Below, one piece after another: positions 25,026 to 32,320 of a stretch of 64,000 bases of DNA (the first letter of the stretch is position 1; the number at the start of each line of letters is the position of its first letter). The DNA comes from Pedobacter helvus (lineage in GTDB: Bacteria; Bacteroidota; Bacteroidia; Sphingobacteriales; Sphingobacteriaceae), in the NCBI RefSeq assembly GCF_005925325.1, contig NZ_SRMP01000002.1, forward strand, positions 372,001-436,000, read 5' to 3'. The position numbers and the translations under genes were made by a program. Below the pieces are notes generated by a model. It ran no database searches and was not told the DNA's origin. It was given only the letters and a program-made list of their open reading frames with translations.

Positions 25026-26207
25026 ATGACTTTATCAGATTTTTTTTCTCCAATAGATCCGGAAAAATTCACGCCTAGAAATGGTTTTTTAACCAGTCAG
25101 TTAGGAATGAAGGTAGCGTTCTTTACCGATACCTTTCCAGATTTGGAAGAAGAAAAGTATGATTTAGCGATTGTTGGCGTAAAAGATGATAGAGGAGCGG
25201 TGAACAACAACGGCTGTTCTTTGGGGCCAGATTACTTTAGGGAACAGTTTTATTTGCTAAACGAAGGTCAGTTTCCAACAAAAATTATCGATTTAGGAAA
25301 TATCATCGCTGGTCAGGAAGTGTCGGATACCTATTTTGCATTAAAAACAGTTGTTGCTGAGTTAGTTAAGTTGGATATTGTGCCCGTCATAATTGGTGGT
25401 GGACAAGATTTAACCTATGCACAATACATGGGCTACGAAAGTTTAGAACAGAAAGTAGATTTGTTAGTAGTTGATAATCGTTTTGATTTAGAACAAGATG
25501 AAAATGAAGGTGTAGCCACTACTTCCCAGAGTTATTTGACCAAGATTTTCTTTCATCAGCCAAACTATCTTTTCAATTATAGCAATATGGGTTATCAAAC
25601 TTATTTTGTTAATCAGGATAGTTTGCGTGTGATGGATAAGCTTTACTTTGATGTACACCGTTTAGGCGAATTTGTTTCTGATTTATCGGTTTCTGAGCCT
25701 GTAATCCGTAACGCCAACATGGTGAGTTTCGATATGGGCGCTATTCGCTCTAGTGATGCTTGCGGCAATGCCAACATGGTTCCCAATGGTTTTTATGGCG
25801 AAGATGCTTGCAGGATTGCTCGCTATGCTGGCATGAGCGATAAGTTGACTTCCATTGGTTTTTACGAATTTAATCCAGCTTTTGATAAAGGTGGACAAAC
25901 TGCAATGCTGCTGTCGCAGATGGTATGGTATTTTGTAGATGGATACTACAGTCGTAAGAAGGATTTTCCGCTAACCCCGAAATCTCAATATATCATCTAT
26001 AGAGCAAGTGTAAACGATGGCGCTACGGAGGTAAATTTCGTGAAGAGCAAAAAATCTGATCGTTGGTGGATGCAGGTACCTTATCCTGCCAATGGCTCTA
26101 AGAACGAGCGTTTTCATTTAGTCCCTTGTAGATACGATGATTACAGTACTGCCGTAAAAGGAGAGATGCCAGACTTATGGTGGCGCACTTATCAAAAGCT
26201 AACCTAA
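25026..26207 (+). CDS. Arginase/formimidoylglutamase-fold protein with lost metal ligands
   Basis: 393 residues with the ureohydrolase fold: CSLGPDYFRE near residue 64, VPVIIGGGQDLTYAQ (119-133), LLVVDNRFDL (146-155), MVSFDMGAIRSSD (232-244), and GFYEFNPAFD near 278 matching the family's D/E-x-N-P end motif. The manganese ligands are mostly gone: GG(D/N)H reads GGGQD, DAHxD reads DNRFD and S-x-D-x-D reads SFDMG. At least two His and one Asp ligand are replaced, so ordinary hydrolysis of arginine or formiminoglutamate looks impossible. It is commonly labelled formimidoylglutamase in Bacteroidota genomes. Its true role is unknown. Confidence 0.82.
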   Translation: MTLSDFFSPIDPEKFTPRNGFLTSQLGMKVAFFTDTFPDLEEEKYDLAIVGVKDDRGAVNNNGCSLGPDYFREQFYLLNEGQFPTKIIDLGNIIAGQEVSDTYFALKTVVAELVKLDIVPVIIGGGQDLTYAQYMGYESLEQKVDLLVVDNRFDLEQDENEGVATTSQSYLTKIFFHQPNYLFNYSNMGYQTYFVNQDSLRVMDKLYFDVHRLGEFVSDLSVSEPVIRNANMVSFDMGAIRSSDACGNANMVPNGFYGEDACRIARYAGMSDKLTSIGFYEFNPAFDKGGQTAMLLSQMVWYFVDGYYSRKKDFPLTPKSQYIIYRASVNDGATEVNFVKSKKSDRWWMQVPYPANGSKNERFHLVPCRYDDYSTAVKGEMPDLWWRTYQKLT

Positions 26208-26235
26208 TAATTACAAAAGTTGTACGAGATATTCG

Positions 26236-26243
26236 TATATTTG
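26236..26243 (+). promoter_or_regulatory. -7 promoter element of the TlpA-like gene
   Basis: TATATTTG, an exact TAnnTTTG match, 31 bases before the ATG. AAGGAAA just before the ATG is one of the few possible Shine-Dalgarno sequences in the window. Confidence 0.5.
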
Positions 26244-26274
26244 AGTAACAACTTATATAAACTAAAAGGAAATA

Positions 26275-27420
26275 ATGAAAAAAATAATTCTATCTGCCAT
26301 GTTGCTATCTCCGATGGCATTGATGGCTCAGTTAGATTTTACCGTAAAGGGTAAAGTTGGAAGTTTGAATGCTCCTGCAAAAGCTTATTTAGCTTATGGG
26401 AACAAAATAGCAGACTCTGCAGATGTAAAAAACGGAGCTTTCGAGTTTAAAGGCACTGTTCCTGCAATTACCCAAGCTAGTATCAGAATTAAGCATGATA
26501 ATGCTCCTGTTGATCCGAAAAAGAGAGTGCCAGCTGATGCTATTTCTTTTTACTTAGAAGCTGGTTCGATTAACATTGCAGCTGCTGATTCTATCAAAAA
26601 AGCCACTGTTTCAGGTTCAAAAGTAAATGACGATAACGCAAAACTTAAGTTAGCCTTAAAGCCTGTCAATGATAAAGTTGAGGTACTGATGAAAGAGTAT
26701 GGCACCTATACACCTGAGCAAAAAAAGGATGAAGTGTTCATGAAACCTTTCATGGATAAATATAATGCCGCAACATCAGAGTCTGCACCTATCTATAAAA
26801 AGTTTGCTGAAGAAAATAGAAACTCATTTATTGGTTTATTGGCATTCAGAAATTTCATGGGCTCTAATTTCGATCCGAAAATAATTGAGCCTGAATTTGC
26901 AAAGTTTAGTCCTGAACTTAGAGCAAGCAGTCTAGGTAAAAATATTGAAAGTATAATCGAAGGAGCTAAAAAAACCGAAATAGGTGTAATGGCCGCAGAT
27001 TTTACGCAGAATGATCCTGATGGCAAACCTGTAAAACTTTCAGATTTTAAAGGAAAATATGTGCTTGTTGATTTTTGGGCATCTTGGTGTGGCCCTTGTC
27101 GCGATGAAAACCCTAATGTTGTAGCGGCGTATAATAAGTTTAAAGATAAAAACTTTACCGTATTAGGTGTGTCATTAGATGGCGGTACTACTAGAACTAC
27201 AAAAGAGCAATGGCTAAAAGCAGTTGAAGACGACAAGTTGACTTGGAAACATGTTTCTGATTTAAAAGGTTGGGAAAATGAGGTTTCTAGAGGTTTTGGC
27301 GTGCAAAGTATTCCTTTCAGTATGTTGATTGACCCTACCGGTAAAATCATAGCTAAAAATTTAAGAGGAGAAGATTTGCATGCTAAATTGGCGGAAGTTT
27401 TAGAGAAGAAAACTAAATAA
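26275..27420 (+). CDS. TlpA/ResA-like thiol-disulfide oxidoreductase with DUF4369
   Basis: 381 residues, exported: signal peptide ends LMA before QLDF (about residue 20). The N-terminal half matches DUF4369, a beta domain that begins FTVKGKVGSLNAPAKAYLAY. The C-terminal 140 residues are a thioredoxin fold of the AhpC/TSA-redoxin group with active site WCGPC (Cys272, Cys275), the preceding KYVLVDFWASW strand, and a cis-Pro region VQSIPFSMLID. Such proteins reduce or rearrange disulfides in the periplasm. Pattern GVSLDGG...TKEQWLKAVEDD is typical of the redoxin branch. Single gene with promoter and a strong terminator. Confidence 0.93.
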   Translation: MKKIILSAMLLSPMALMAQLDFTVKGKVGSLNAPAKAYLAYGNKIADSADVKNGAFEFKGTVPAITQASIRIKHDNAPVDPKKRVPADAISFYLEAGSINIAAADSIKKATVSGSKVNDDNAKLKLALKPVNDKVEVLMKEYGTYTPEQKKDEVFMKPFMDKYNAATSESAPIYKKFAEENRNSFIGLLAFRNFMGSNFDPKIIEPEFAKFSPELRASSLGKNIESIIEGAKKTEIGVMAADFTQNDPDGKPVKLSDFKGKYVLVDFWASWCGPCRDENPNVVAAYNKFKDKNFTVLGVSLDGGTTRTTKEQWLKAVEDDKLTWKHVSDLKGWENEVSRGFGVQSIPFSMLIDPTGKIIAKNLRGEDLHAKLAEVLEKKTK

Positions 27421-27436
27421 GTTTAGCCAATATATC

Positions 27437-27470
27437 AAAAGCCCCGAAGGAATTCCTTCGGGGCTTTTTT
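27437..27470. terminator. Strong rho-independent terminator
   Basis: Perfect 14-bp stem AAAAGCCCCGAAGG with four-base AATT loop, then T6. It ends the TlpA-like transcript and, being symmetric, can also stop the convergent minus-strand gene. Confidence 0.95.
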
Positions 27471-27489
27471 GTTGCTTAGAAAATTGCCT

Positions 27490-28188
27490 TTATATGATTA
27501 CTCCAAGAATAATAAATACAATCCCGACAAATGAAATCAGAAAAGCAGGTCTCCCAAAAAGTGAACCTAAAACGATACCTGCAATCACTAAAAAGGCACC
27601 GATCCAGATATAGCTGAAAGCGCTTTTTTTAGAATTGGCTGATAAGGTTTCGTCTATAGTTTCAGTATTTGCTGGTTTTAAGCTTGTATTGTCTTTGTTA
27701 ATGATTTTTGCTGCGGTGGTGCTGGTAGTGTCAACTGTGTGTTTCCCTATACTGCCAGTTTCTTTACGTACAAAATTCTCTGCAGGTTTTTCTTCTGCCG
27801 GTTTTGTGGTTGTGGTAACTTCTGTTTTGCTGGGTGATGTTGGCTTTGTAGCGTTCTTTTTTTTCGCAACGGTAGGTGAGGTTGTAACGGACTTGGTCTT
27901 ATCTGTTACTGTTGGATTAAACTCATTGGTCACCTTAGCTTCGACTTGTTTTTTTTTGGAAGTAGGTGAACTTTCTTTAACACTCTTTTTAACGCCTTCT
28001 TTAACGTTTTTAGGAACGTTGTCTGCCGGGATTTGTACCACTTCCTTTTGACCAGAAATTTCTTTAGCAGTAACTATTACCGTTACCCTCTTGGGTTGTT
28101 CTTCCTGCGAAAAAACAAAAATAGGGAATAACAACAATCCTAAAAAAAGGATGAAGTTGGAATAAAATTTATTTGAGTTCTCGATCAA
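27490..28188 (-). CDS. Exported protein with Thr/Lys-rich linker and C-terminal membrane hairpin
   Basis: 232 residues of unknown function. A signal peptide (FILFLGLLLFPIFVFS) is followed by QEEQPKRVTVIVTAKE, then about 130 residues of low-complexity Lys, Thr, Ser and Pro sequence, and two closely spaced membrane helices at the end (YIWIGAFLVIAGIVLG and AFLISFVGIVFIILGVII). The layout, a disordered periplasmic segment tethered by a C-terminal hairpin, gives no biochemical hint. Gln follows the predicted cleavage site. It lies after purD and its hairpin on the same strand, probably a separate transcript. Confidence 0.65.
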   Translation of the reverse strand: MIENSNKFYSNFILFLGLLLFPIFVFSQEEQPKRVTVIVTAKEISGQKEVVQIPADNVPKNVKEGVKKSVKESSPTSKKKQVEAKVTNEFNPTVTDKTKSVTTSPTVAKKKNATKPTSPSKTEVTTTTKPAEEKPAENFVRKETGSIGKHTVDTTSTTAAKIINKDNTSLKPANTETIDETLSANSKKSAFSYIWIGAFLVIAGIVLGSLFGRPAFLISFVGIVFIILGVII

Positions 28189-28255
28189 TATACAGTTGCA
28201 ATTATGACATCAATAATGAATATGCCAATTAACTATTATAGGTAGTTAGAATGAT

Positions 28256-28300
28256 AAAATCCCGACTAGTACTATTTGTTGTAGACCTAGACGGGATTTT
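28256..28300 (-). terminator. Terminator after purD
   Basis: AAAATCCCG (28256-28264) pairs with CGGGATTTT (28292-28300), with CTAG pairs further in. Located 70 bases past the purD stop on the minus strand. Confidence 0.7.
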
Positions 28301-28370
28301 GGTTAATCGCATCTTGTTTGCAAGTTACGAATAAACGAGGATAAGTGCGAAAAATTGCCTTAAGCGGCAA

Positions 28371-29642
28371 TTACATCAGGTCAAACCCAATGTCTTCGCG
28401 GAAATATTTCCCGTCAAAGTATATTCTTGCAGCATCTGCAGTAGCGCATTGCAAAGCCTCAAACTGAGTGTCTTTAATACTGCTAATAGCTAAAACTCTA
28501 CCACCATTGGTTTTTACCACACCGCCTTCTAAAGCAGTTCCTGCATGAAATACATAAGAATCTCTAACGTTGTCTAAACCAGAAATCGCTTTGCCTTTTT
28601 CGTAATCTCCTGGGTATCCGCCAGCCACAATAACTACTGTAGCCGCATTTTTAGGGCTAATTTTGATCTCGTAGTTGCCCAATTCTTTATTTGCACTGGC
28701 TAAGAAAAGCTCAACTAAATCATTTTCAATTCTTGGGATTACACTCTCTGTCTCGGGGTCGCCCATACGAGCATTGTATTCGATCACATAAGGATCGTCA
28801 CCAACTTTAATTAACCCGAAGAAAATGAAACCAGTATAATCGATGCCTTCGCTTGCTAAACCATTTACCGTTGGTTTGATGATGCGTTCTTCAATTTTAT
28901 TTAAAAATTCTGCGTTAGCAAAAGGAACTGGAGAAACCGAGCCCATGCCGCCAGTATTTAATCCGGTATCGCCTTGGCCAATGCGTTTATAATCTTTCGC
29001 TTCTGGTAAAATCACGTAGTTCTTACCATCAGTTAACACAAACACAGAAAGCTCAATACCAGTTAAAAATTCTTCGATAACAACGGTAGAACCGGCATTT
29101 CCAAATTTGCCGCCTAACATTAGCTTTAATTCTTCTTGTGCTTCTGCAACATTATCTAAAATTAAAACCCCTTTGCCAGCTGCTAAACCATCTGCTTTTA
29201 ACACAATTGGTGTGGCGTGATTGGCTAAATAATCTAAACCGGCTTGTAAGTTTTCGTTAGTAAACGATTTAGATTTTGCTGTAGGAATATCATGGCGCTC
29301 CATGAATTGTTTAGAAAAATCTTTACTTCCTTCTAAAATAGCACCTTCTTTTTTCGGGCCAATTACTGGAATGTGTTTTAATTCTTCGTCATTAACAAAA
29401 AAATCATGGATACCCAATACTAATGGTTCTTCTGGACCAACTACCAATAAATCTATTTTTTCTTTTAGTGCAAGTGTTTTTACTGCTTCAAAATCATTTG
29501 AATTGATGTTGACGTTTTTGCCATAATTGGCAGTGCCGGCATTACCAGGAGCAATAAAAAGATTGGTGCATTTTTCTGATTGGCTTAATTTCCAGGCGAA
29601 AGCACATTCTCTTCCACCAGAACCGATGAGTAGGATATTCAT
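28371..29642 (-). CDS. purD: Phosphoribosylamine-glycine ligase
   Basis: ATP-grasp enzyme for step 2 of purine synthesis (GAR synthetase), cytoplasmic. 423 residues, the normal size. Landmarks: LIGSGGRECAFAWKL at the N-terminus (family GxGGREHA, with Cys here for His), LLVVGPEEPLV, ATP-grasp strand PIVLKADGLAAGKGV (about 145-160), TGLNTGGMGSVSP and EYNARMGDPE with the metal-binding Glu/Asn. The promoter box lies 4 bases before the ATG, so the message would be leaderless. No other pur genes are adjacent. Confidence 0.97.
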   Translation of the reverse strand: MNILLIGSGGRECAFAWKLSQSEKCTNLFIAPGNAGTANYGKNVNINSNDFEAVKTLALKEKIDLLVVGPEEPLVLGIHDFFVNDEELKHIPVIGPKKEGAILEGSKDFSKQFMERHDIPTAKSKSFTNENLQAGLDYLANHATPIVLKADGLAAGKGVLILDNVAEAQEELKLMLGGKFGNAGSTVVIEEFLTGIELSVFVLTDGKNYVILPEAKDYKRIGQGDTGLNTGGMGSVSPVPFANAEFLNKIEERIIKPTVNGLASEGIDYTGFIFFGLIKVGDDPYVIEYNARMGDPETESVIPRIENDLVELFLASANKELGNYEIKISPKNAATVVIVAGGYPGDYEKGKAISGLDNVRDSYVFHAGTALEGGVVKTNGGRVLAISSIKDTQFEALQCATADAARIYFDGKYFREDIGFDLM

Positions 29643-29646
29643 ATCG

Positions 29647-29654
29647 CAAAGATA
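29647..29654 (-). promoter_or_regulatory. -7 promoter element of purD
   Basis: TATCTTTG on the minus strand, exact TAnnTTTG, ending four bases before the start codon; points to a leaderless transcript. Confidence 0.5.
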
Positions 29655-29683
29655 TTGCTTTCTGCTTACCGAAGGGATAAAAT

Positions 29684-30391
29684 CTAAAATAAGATATAGC
29701 TGCTTTGCTTTGGAAGTTCAATGGTGAGTAAGAGTGCATTATCGCTCAAAGCCTCCATTTCTATCAAATCTGTGACAGAAAGCGCAATGCCATCGCGGTC
29801 GTGCAGCAACCGACCGTCAATTTCAAATGCTCCGGCCAACACAAAGCAATAAAGCGCAGAAGAAGACAAAATTTCATAATTGTTTTCTCCTCTTCCTTTA
29901 AATCTGCCGATACTGATTTTGAAAGCTCTATTAGTTGGAGTAATCAAATTCATTTTATTCAGCTCAGACAGGTCAATGTCTAGCAATGTTAACGAATTCG
30001 GTTGCTTTTCCTCAACTTTCACCGCAACAATAACATAGTTAATCGAAGTGTCTTCGAAAGTATTTTTAAGTGTAATAAACGAATCCTTTTCTAAAAATGC
30101 CATTAAACTCTTCCCAACATCAATATCGATATTGTTGTCTTGCTCGTCGATATAATTGATATTGCCGGTGATAGGCAAGATCAAAACATAACCTTGTTCT
30201 CTGGTATAGAAATTAATTAATGCACCTGGCGCAAGTGTATCATCATGTAATGCGTAAAGGTTACCTACCGGTTCTTTTGCCGGGTTATAGAAGCTCTCAA
30301 AATTAAAAGTGCTGTGTCTTTTAATGCGCTCGCTTTCAATAGTTCCCCTCTGATCGGAAAGGAATATTTTACCTTGGGAAATGGTTTTCAT
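29684..30391 (-). CDS. Pirin/YhaK-like bicupin without the usual metal site
   Basis: 235 residues. The N-terminal cupin resembles pirins: DQRGTIESERIKRHSTFNFESFYNPAKEPVGNLYALHDDTLAPG follows the pirin pattern R-G...H-(T/S)-F-(S/N)-F...Y-x-P...G-x-L...D-x-(V/L)-x-P-G. The next segment, where pirins have the iron ligands in (H)PHxxxE, reads INFYTREQGYVLIL, so two His ligands are lost. A second, shorter cupin half follows (about 155-235). Pirins act as quercetinases or redox-sensing cofactors; this one is unlikely to bind metal at the same place. It lies between a small membrane-protein gene (26 bases) and purD. Confidence 0.7.
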   Translation of the reverse strand: MKTISQGKIFLSDQRGTIESERIKRHSTFNFESFYNPAKEPVGNLYALHDDTLAPGALINFYTREQGYVLILPITGNINYIDEQDNNIDIDVGKSLMAFLEKDSFITLKNTFEDTSINYVIVAVKVEEKQPNSLTLLDIDLSELNKMNLITPTNRAFKISIGRFKGRGENNYEILSSSALYCFVLAGAFEIDGRLLHDRDGIALSVTDLIEMEALSDNALLLTIELPKQSSYILF

Positions 30392-30417
30392 TTTATGGCT
30401 GTACTTTACAGAGCTAG

Positions 30418-30708
30418 TTAGCGAAGTTGATTGTTTTGGTTATTGTCTTCATTTTTGATGATAGAAAGCGTGCTTGCCAAAAAAGCGAAAAAGAAAACCA
30501 CATTTAAAGAAAGAATAAGACCTTTAAAAGTTACATCTTTAAGCGGACTTAGATCATTTTGAGCGTGAGCACTAACTTCCAAGCTATTACTACTATAAAT
30601 AATGGAGATCACAAGTAAAATTCCACATAGCGATGTCAATCGTCTTTTAGCTGCAAGTGAAGAAAGCGACGAAATAATATGGCGGCCTGATAACATCTTT
30701 TTTCCCAT
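30418..30708 (-). CDS. Small two-helix membrane protein
   Basis: 96 residues of unknown function. A basic N-terminus (SSLAAKRRL) precedes one hydrophobic helix (SLCGILLVISIIYSS), a short hydrophilic loop and a second helix (GLILSLNVVFFFAFLASTLSII), ending in an Asn/Gln-rich tail. No family was recognised. A TTTG-containing box (CATCTTTG on the minus strand, near 30735) could be its promoter. It is 26 bases upstream of the pirin-like gene and may be co-transcribed. That the frame is real is likely but not certain. Confidence 0.5.
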   Translation of the reverse strand: MGKKMLSGRHIISSLSSLAAKRRLTSLCGILLVISIIYSSNSLEVSAHAQNDLSPLKDVTFKGLILSLNVVFFFAFLASTLSIIKNEDNNQNNQLR

Positions 30709-30826
30709 AATAACAAGGTTGATAAAACACTTGTCAAAGATGTGGCTAATAGATAACGGTAGAAAGGCTGTATCGGTTAATGGTTGTTTTGTGCCGACGG
30801 GAGTACTCTTAATAGTTTTAGCAAGA

Positions 30827-31531
30827 CTAGGTGTTCTTCCATTCCTCTACAAAAGAGGCATATGAGTCACTAATGGGCAGCAGTACTCCATTGCTTAGTT
30901 GTGCTTTACGATTTGCTACAGATTGCACTTCTTTGATTGCCACTACATAACTACGATGTATTCGTCTAAATTTATCTGCCGGAAGTTTGTCTATCACCTT
31001 TTTTAATGTAGCTAAGGTTAAAATCATTTTGCCATTATTGAGGTGGATTTTGACGTAGTCTTCCATGCTCTCCAAGTAAACGATCTCCTTAACTTCTACT
31101 TTAATAAGTTTGTATTCTGAATAAACAAAAAGATGTTCGTTGGGCGTGTCGGTATCTTTTTGGTTTTTGTAACGCTGAAAATCGATAGCTTTTTGTACCG
31201 CTTTTTTGAACCTTGGTAAGTCTATAGGTTTCAGTAAATAATCTATAGCGTTAAGCTCGAAACCTTCGAAGGCAAAGCCTTTATGTGCGGTGGTAAAAAT
31301 TACCATTGGCTTTACGGCAAGCGAATGATAAAGGTCTATGCCGGATACTTCTGGCATGTCTACATCTAAAAAAAGTAAATCTACTGTGTTTCTGCTTAGA
31401 TACTCTACTGCGGCAATGGCATCTTCAAACGCCTGAATCAAAGTAAGATTTTCTATAGCTTCGATATAGCTTTTTGTTAAAGCCAATGCTAGGGGATCAT
31501 CATCTATTGCTACACATCTTAAGTTGTCCAT
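30827..31531 (-). CDS. LytTR-family response regulator
   Basis: Two-domain transcription regulator of 234 residues. Receiver: acidic pocket VAIDDDP (residues 7-13), phospho-acceptor Asp in LLFLDVDMPE (about 56), Thr in FTTAHKG and the conserved Lys. LytTR DNA-binding domain: VEVKEIVYLESMEDYVKIHLNNGK, then RRIHRSYVVAIKEV. This pairing is common in Bacteroidota, normally with a LytS/HisKA_7TM (His_kinase) membrane kinase next door; no kinase gene is in the neighbourhood, so it is an orphan. The start chosen, MDNLRCVAIDDD, is the standard one. Confidence 0.93.
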   Translation of the reverse strand: MDNLRCVAIDDDPLALALTKSYIEAIENLTLIQAFEDAIAAVEYLSRNTVDLLFLDVDMPEVSGIDLYHSLAVKPMVIFTTAHKGFAFEGFELNAIDYLLKPIDLPRFKKAVQKAIDFQRYKNQKDTDTPNEHLFVYSEYKLIKVEVKEIVYLESMEDYVKIHLNNGKMILTLATLKKVIDKLPADKFRRIHRSYVVAIKEVQSVANRKAQLSNGVLLPISDSYASFVEEWKNT

Positions 31532-31657
31532 TATACCAGATAAAAAGTTAATCGTCTAAAATTAGTTTACGCCATGCGGAACTAAGCGTGCCGGGCGCCA
31601 AATTACTATTTTAAGACGTTTTTTGCTACTCTTATTGTATTTAATCGCAAATACACT

Positions 31658-31677
31658 AAACAAAATAGTCTTTGTTT
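31658..31677. promoter_or_regulatory. Inverted repeat AAACAAA-N6-TTTGTTT
   Basis: Perfect 7-bp arms with 6-base spacer in the divergent gap between the LytTR regulator and the small exported-protein gene. It could be an operator; nothing else supports that. Confidence 0.35.
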
Positions 31678-31768
31678 TTGTTCGAACAACTTTGGGATCC
31701 GTTTACTTAGTTGTAGATAAAAGAGAAGTCGCTGGTAAATCCGATTTCCGTTTGTAAAAGAATAAAAC

Positions 31769-31776
31769 TAGATTTG
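31769..31776 (+). promoter_or_regulatory. -7 promoter element before the 100-residue exported protein
   Basis: TAGATTTG, exact TAnnTTTG, eight bases before the ATG at 31785, implying a very short leader. Its presence supports the reality of the small gene. Confidence 0.4.
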
Positions 31777-31784
31777 CCGCAATA

Positions 31785-32087
31785 ATGAGGCATCTCGTAA
31801 CCATATCTTTAGTGTTTTTTAGTCTTTCGCACTTGGCCAAGGCCGACCGTGTGGATGGGCTGCGCTATTTAACCGAGAGATACTGTGCTAAAACGCAAAC
31901 TACCTCAGAGCAATCTGCTGTACGTTCGATTCAAGATTTACAAGATCTACCTTATTTTATCCTATCTAATAATCAGTTGAGTGCTATTGGTGTAATATCC
32001 AATAAAAATTGCTCAAAATATAACATTACCAATCAGCCTTTGCTTTATGATGCTGAATTGGAAAATCCCCGAAACAATAGTCCTTAG
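31785..32087 (+). CDS. Small exported protein of unknown function
   Basis: 100 residues. The N-terminus MRHLVTISLVFFSLSHLAKA is a good signal peptide, after which the mature part (about 80 residues) starts DRVDGLRYLTERYC and contains two Cys (33 and 86 or nearby) that could form a disulfide. No known family. Support for it being real: signal peptide, a -7 box directly upstream and no overlap with any other gene. A weak hairpin AAGCCA..TGGCTT follows near 32142-32175, in a 233-base spacer before secA that otherwise holds low-complexity words such as CGATTTCGGATTTACG. Confidence 0.5.
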   Translation: MRHLVTISLVFFSLSHLAKADRVDGLRYLTERYCAKTQTTSEQSAVRSIQDLQDLPYFILSNNQLSAIGVISNKNCSKYNITNQPLLYDAELENPRNNSP

Positions 32088-32320
32088 TTAGCTGTCGTGC
32101 TATCGAATTTATCGTAAAATATAAAATGAGATAATACGAAAGCCAAGTTGTCATAATAATAGGCTATGGCTTGGTTGTTGTTAATTCATTTACGATTTCG
32201 GATTTACGAATTACGATTGATGGTTATATGTAATTGGCGTTGTTGGAAACGATTAGCCTGTAAACAATTAACCAGCAATTGAACAATAGAACAATTTAAC
32301 AATAAAATAATACCAATAAA

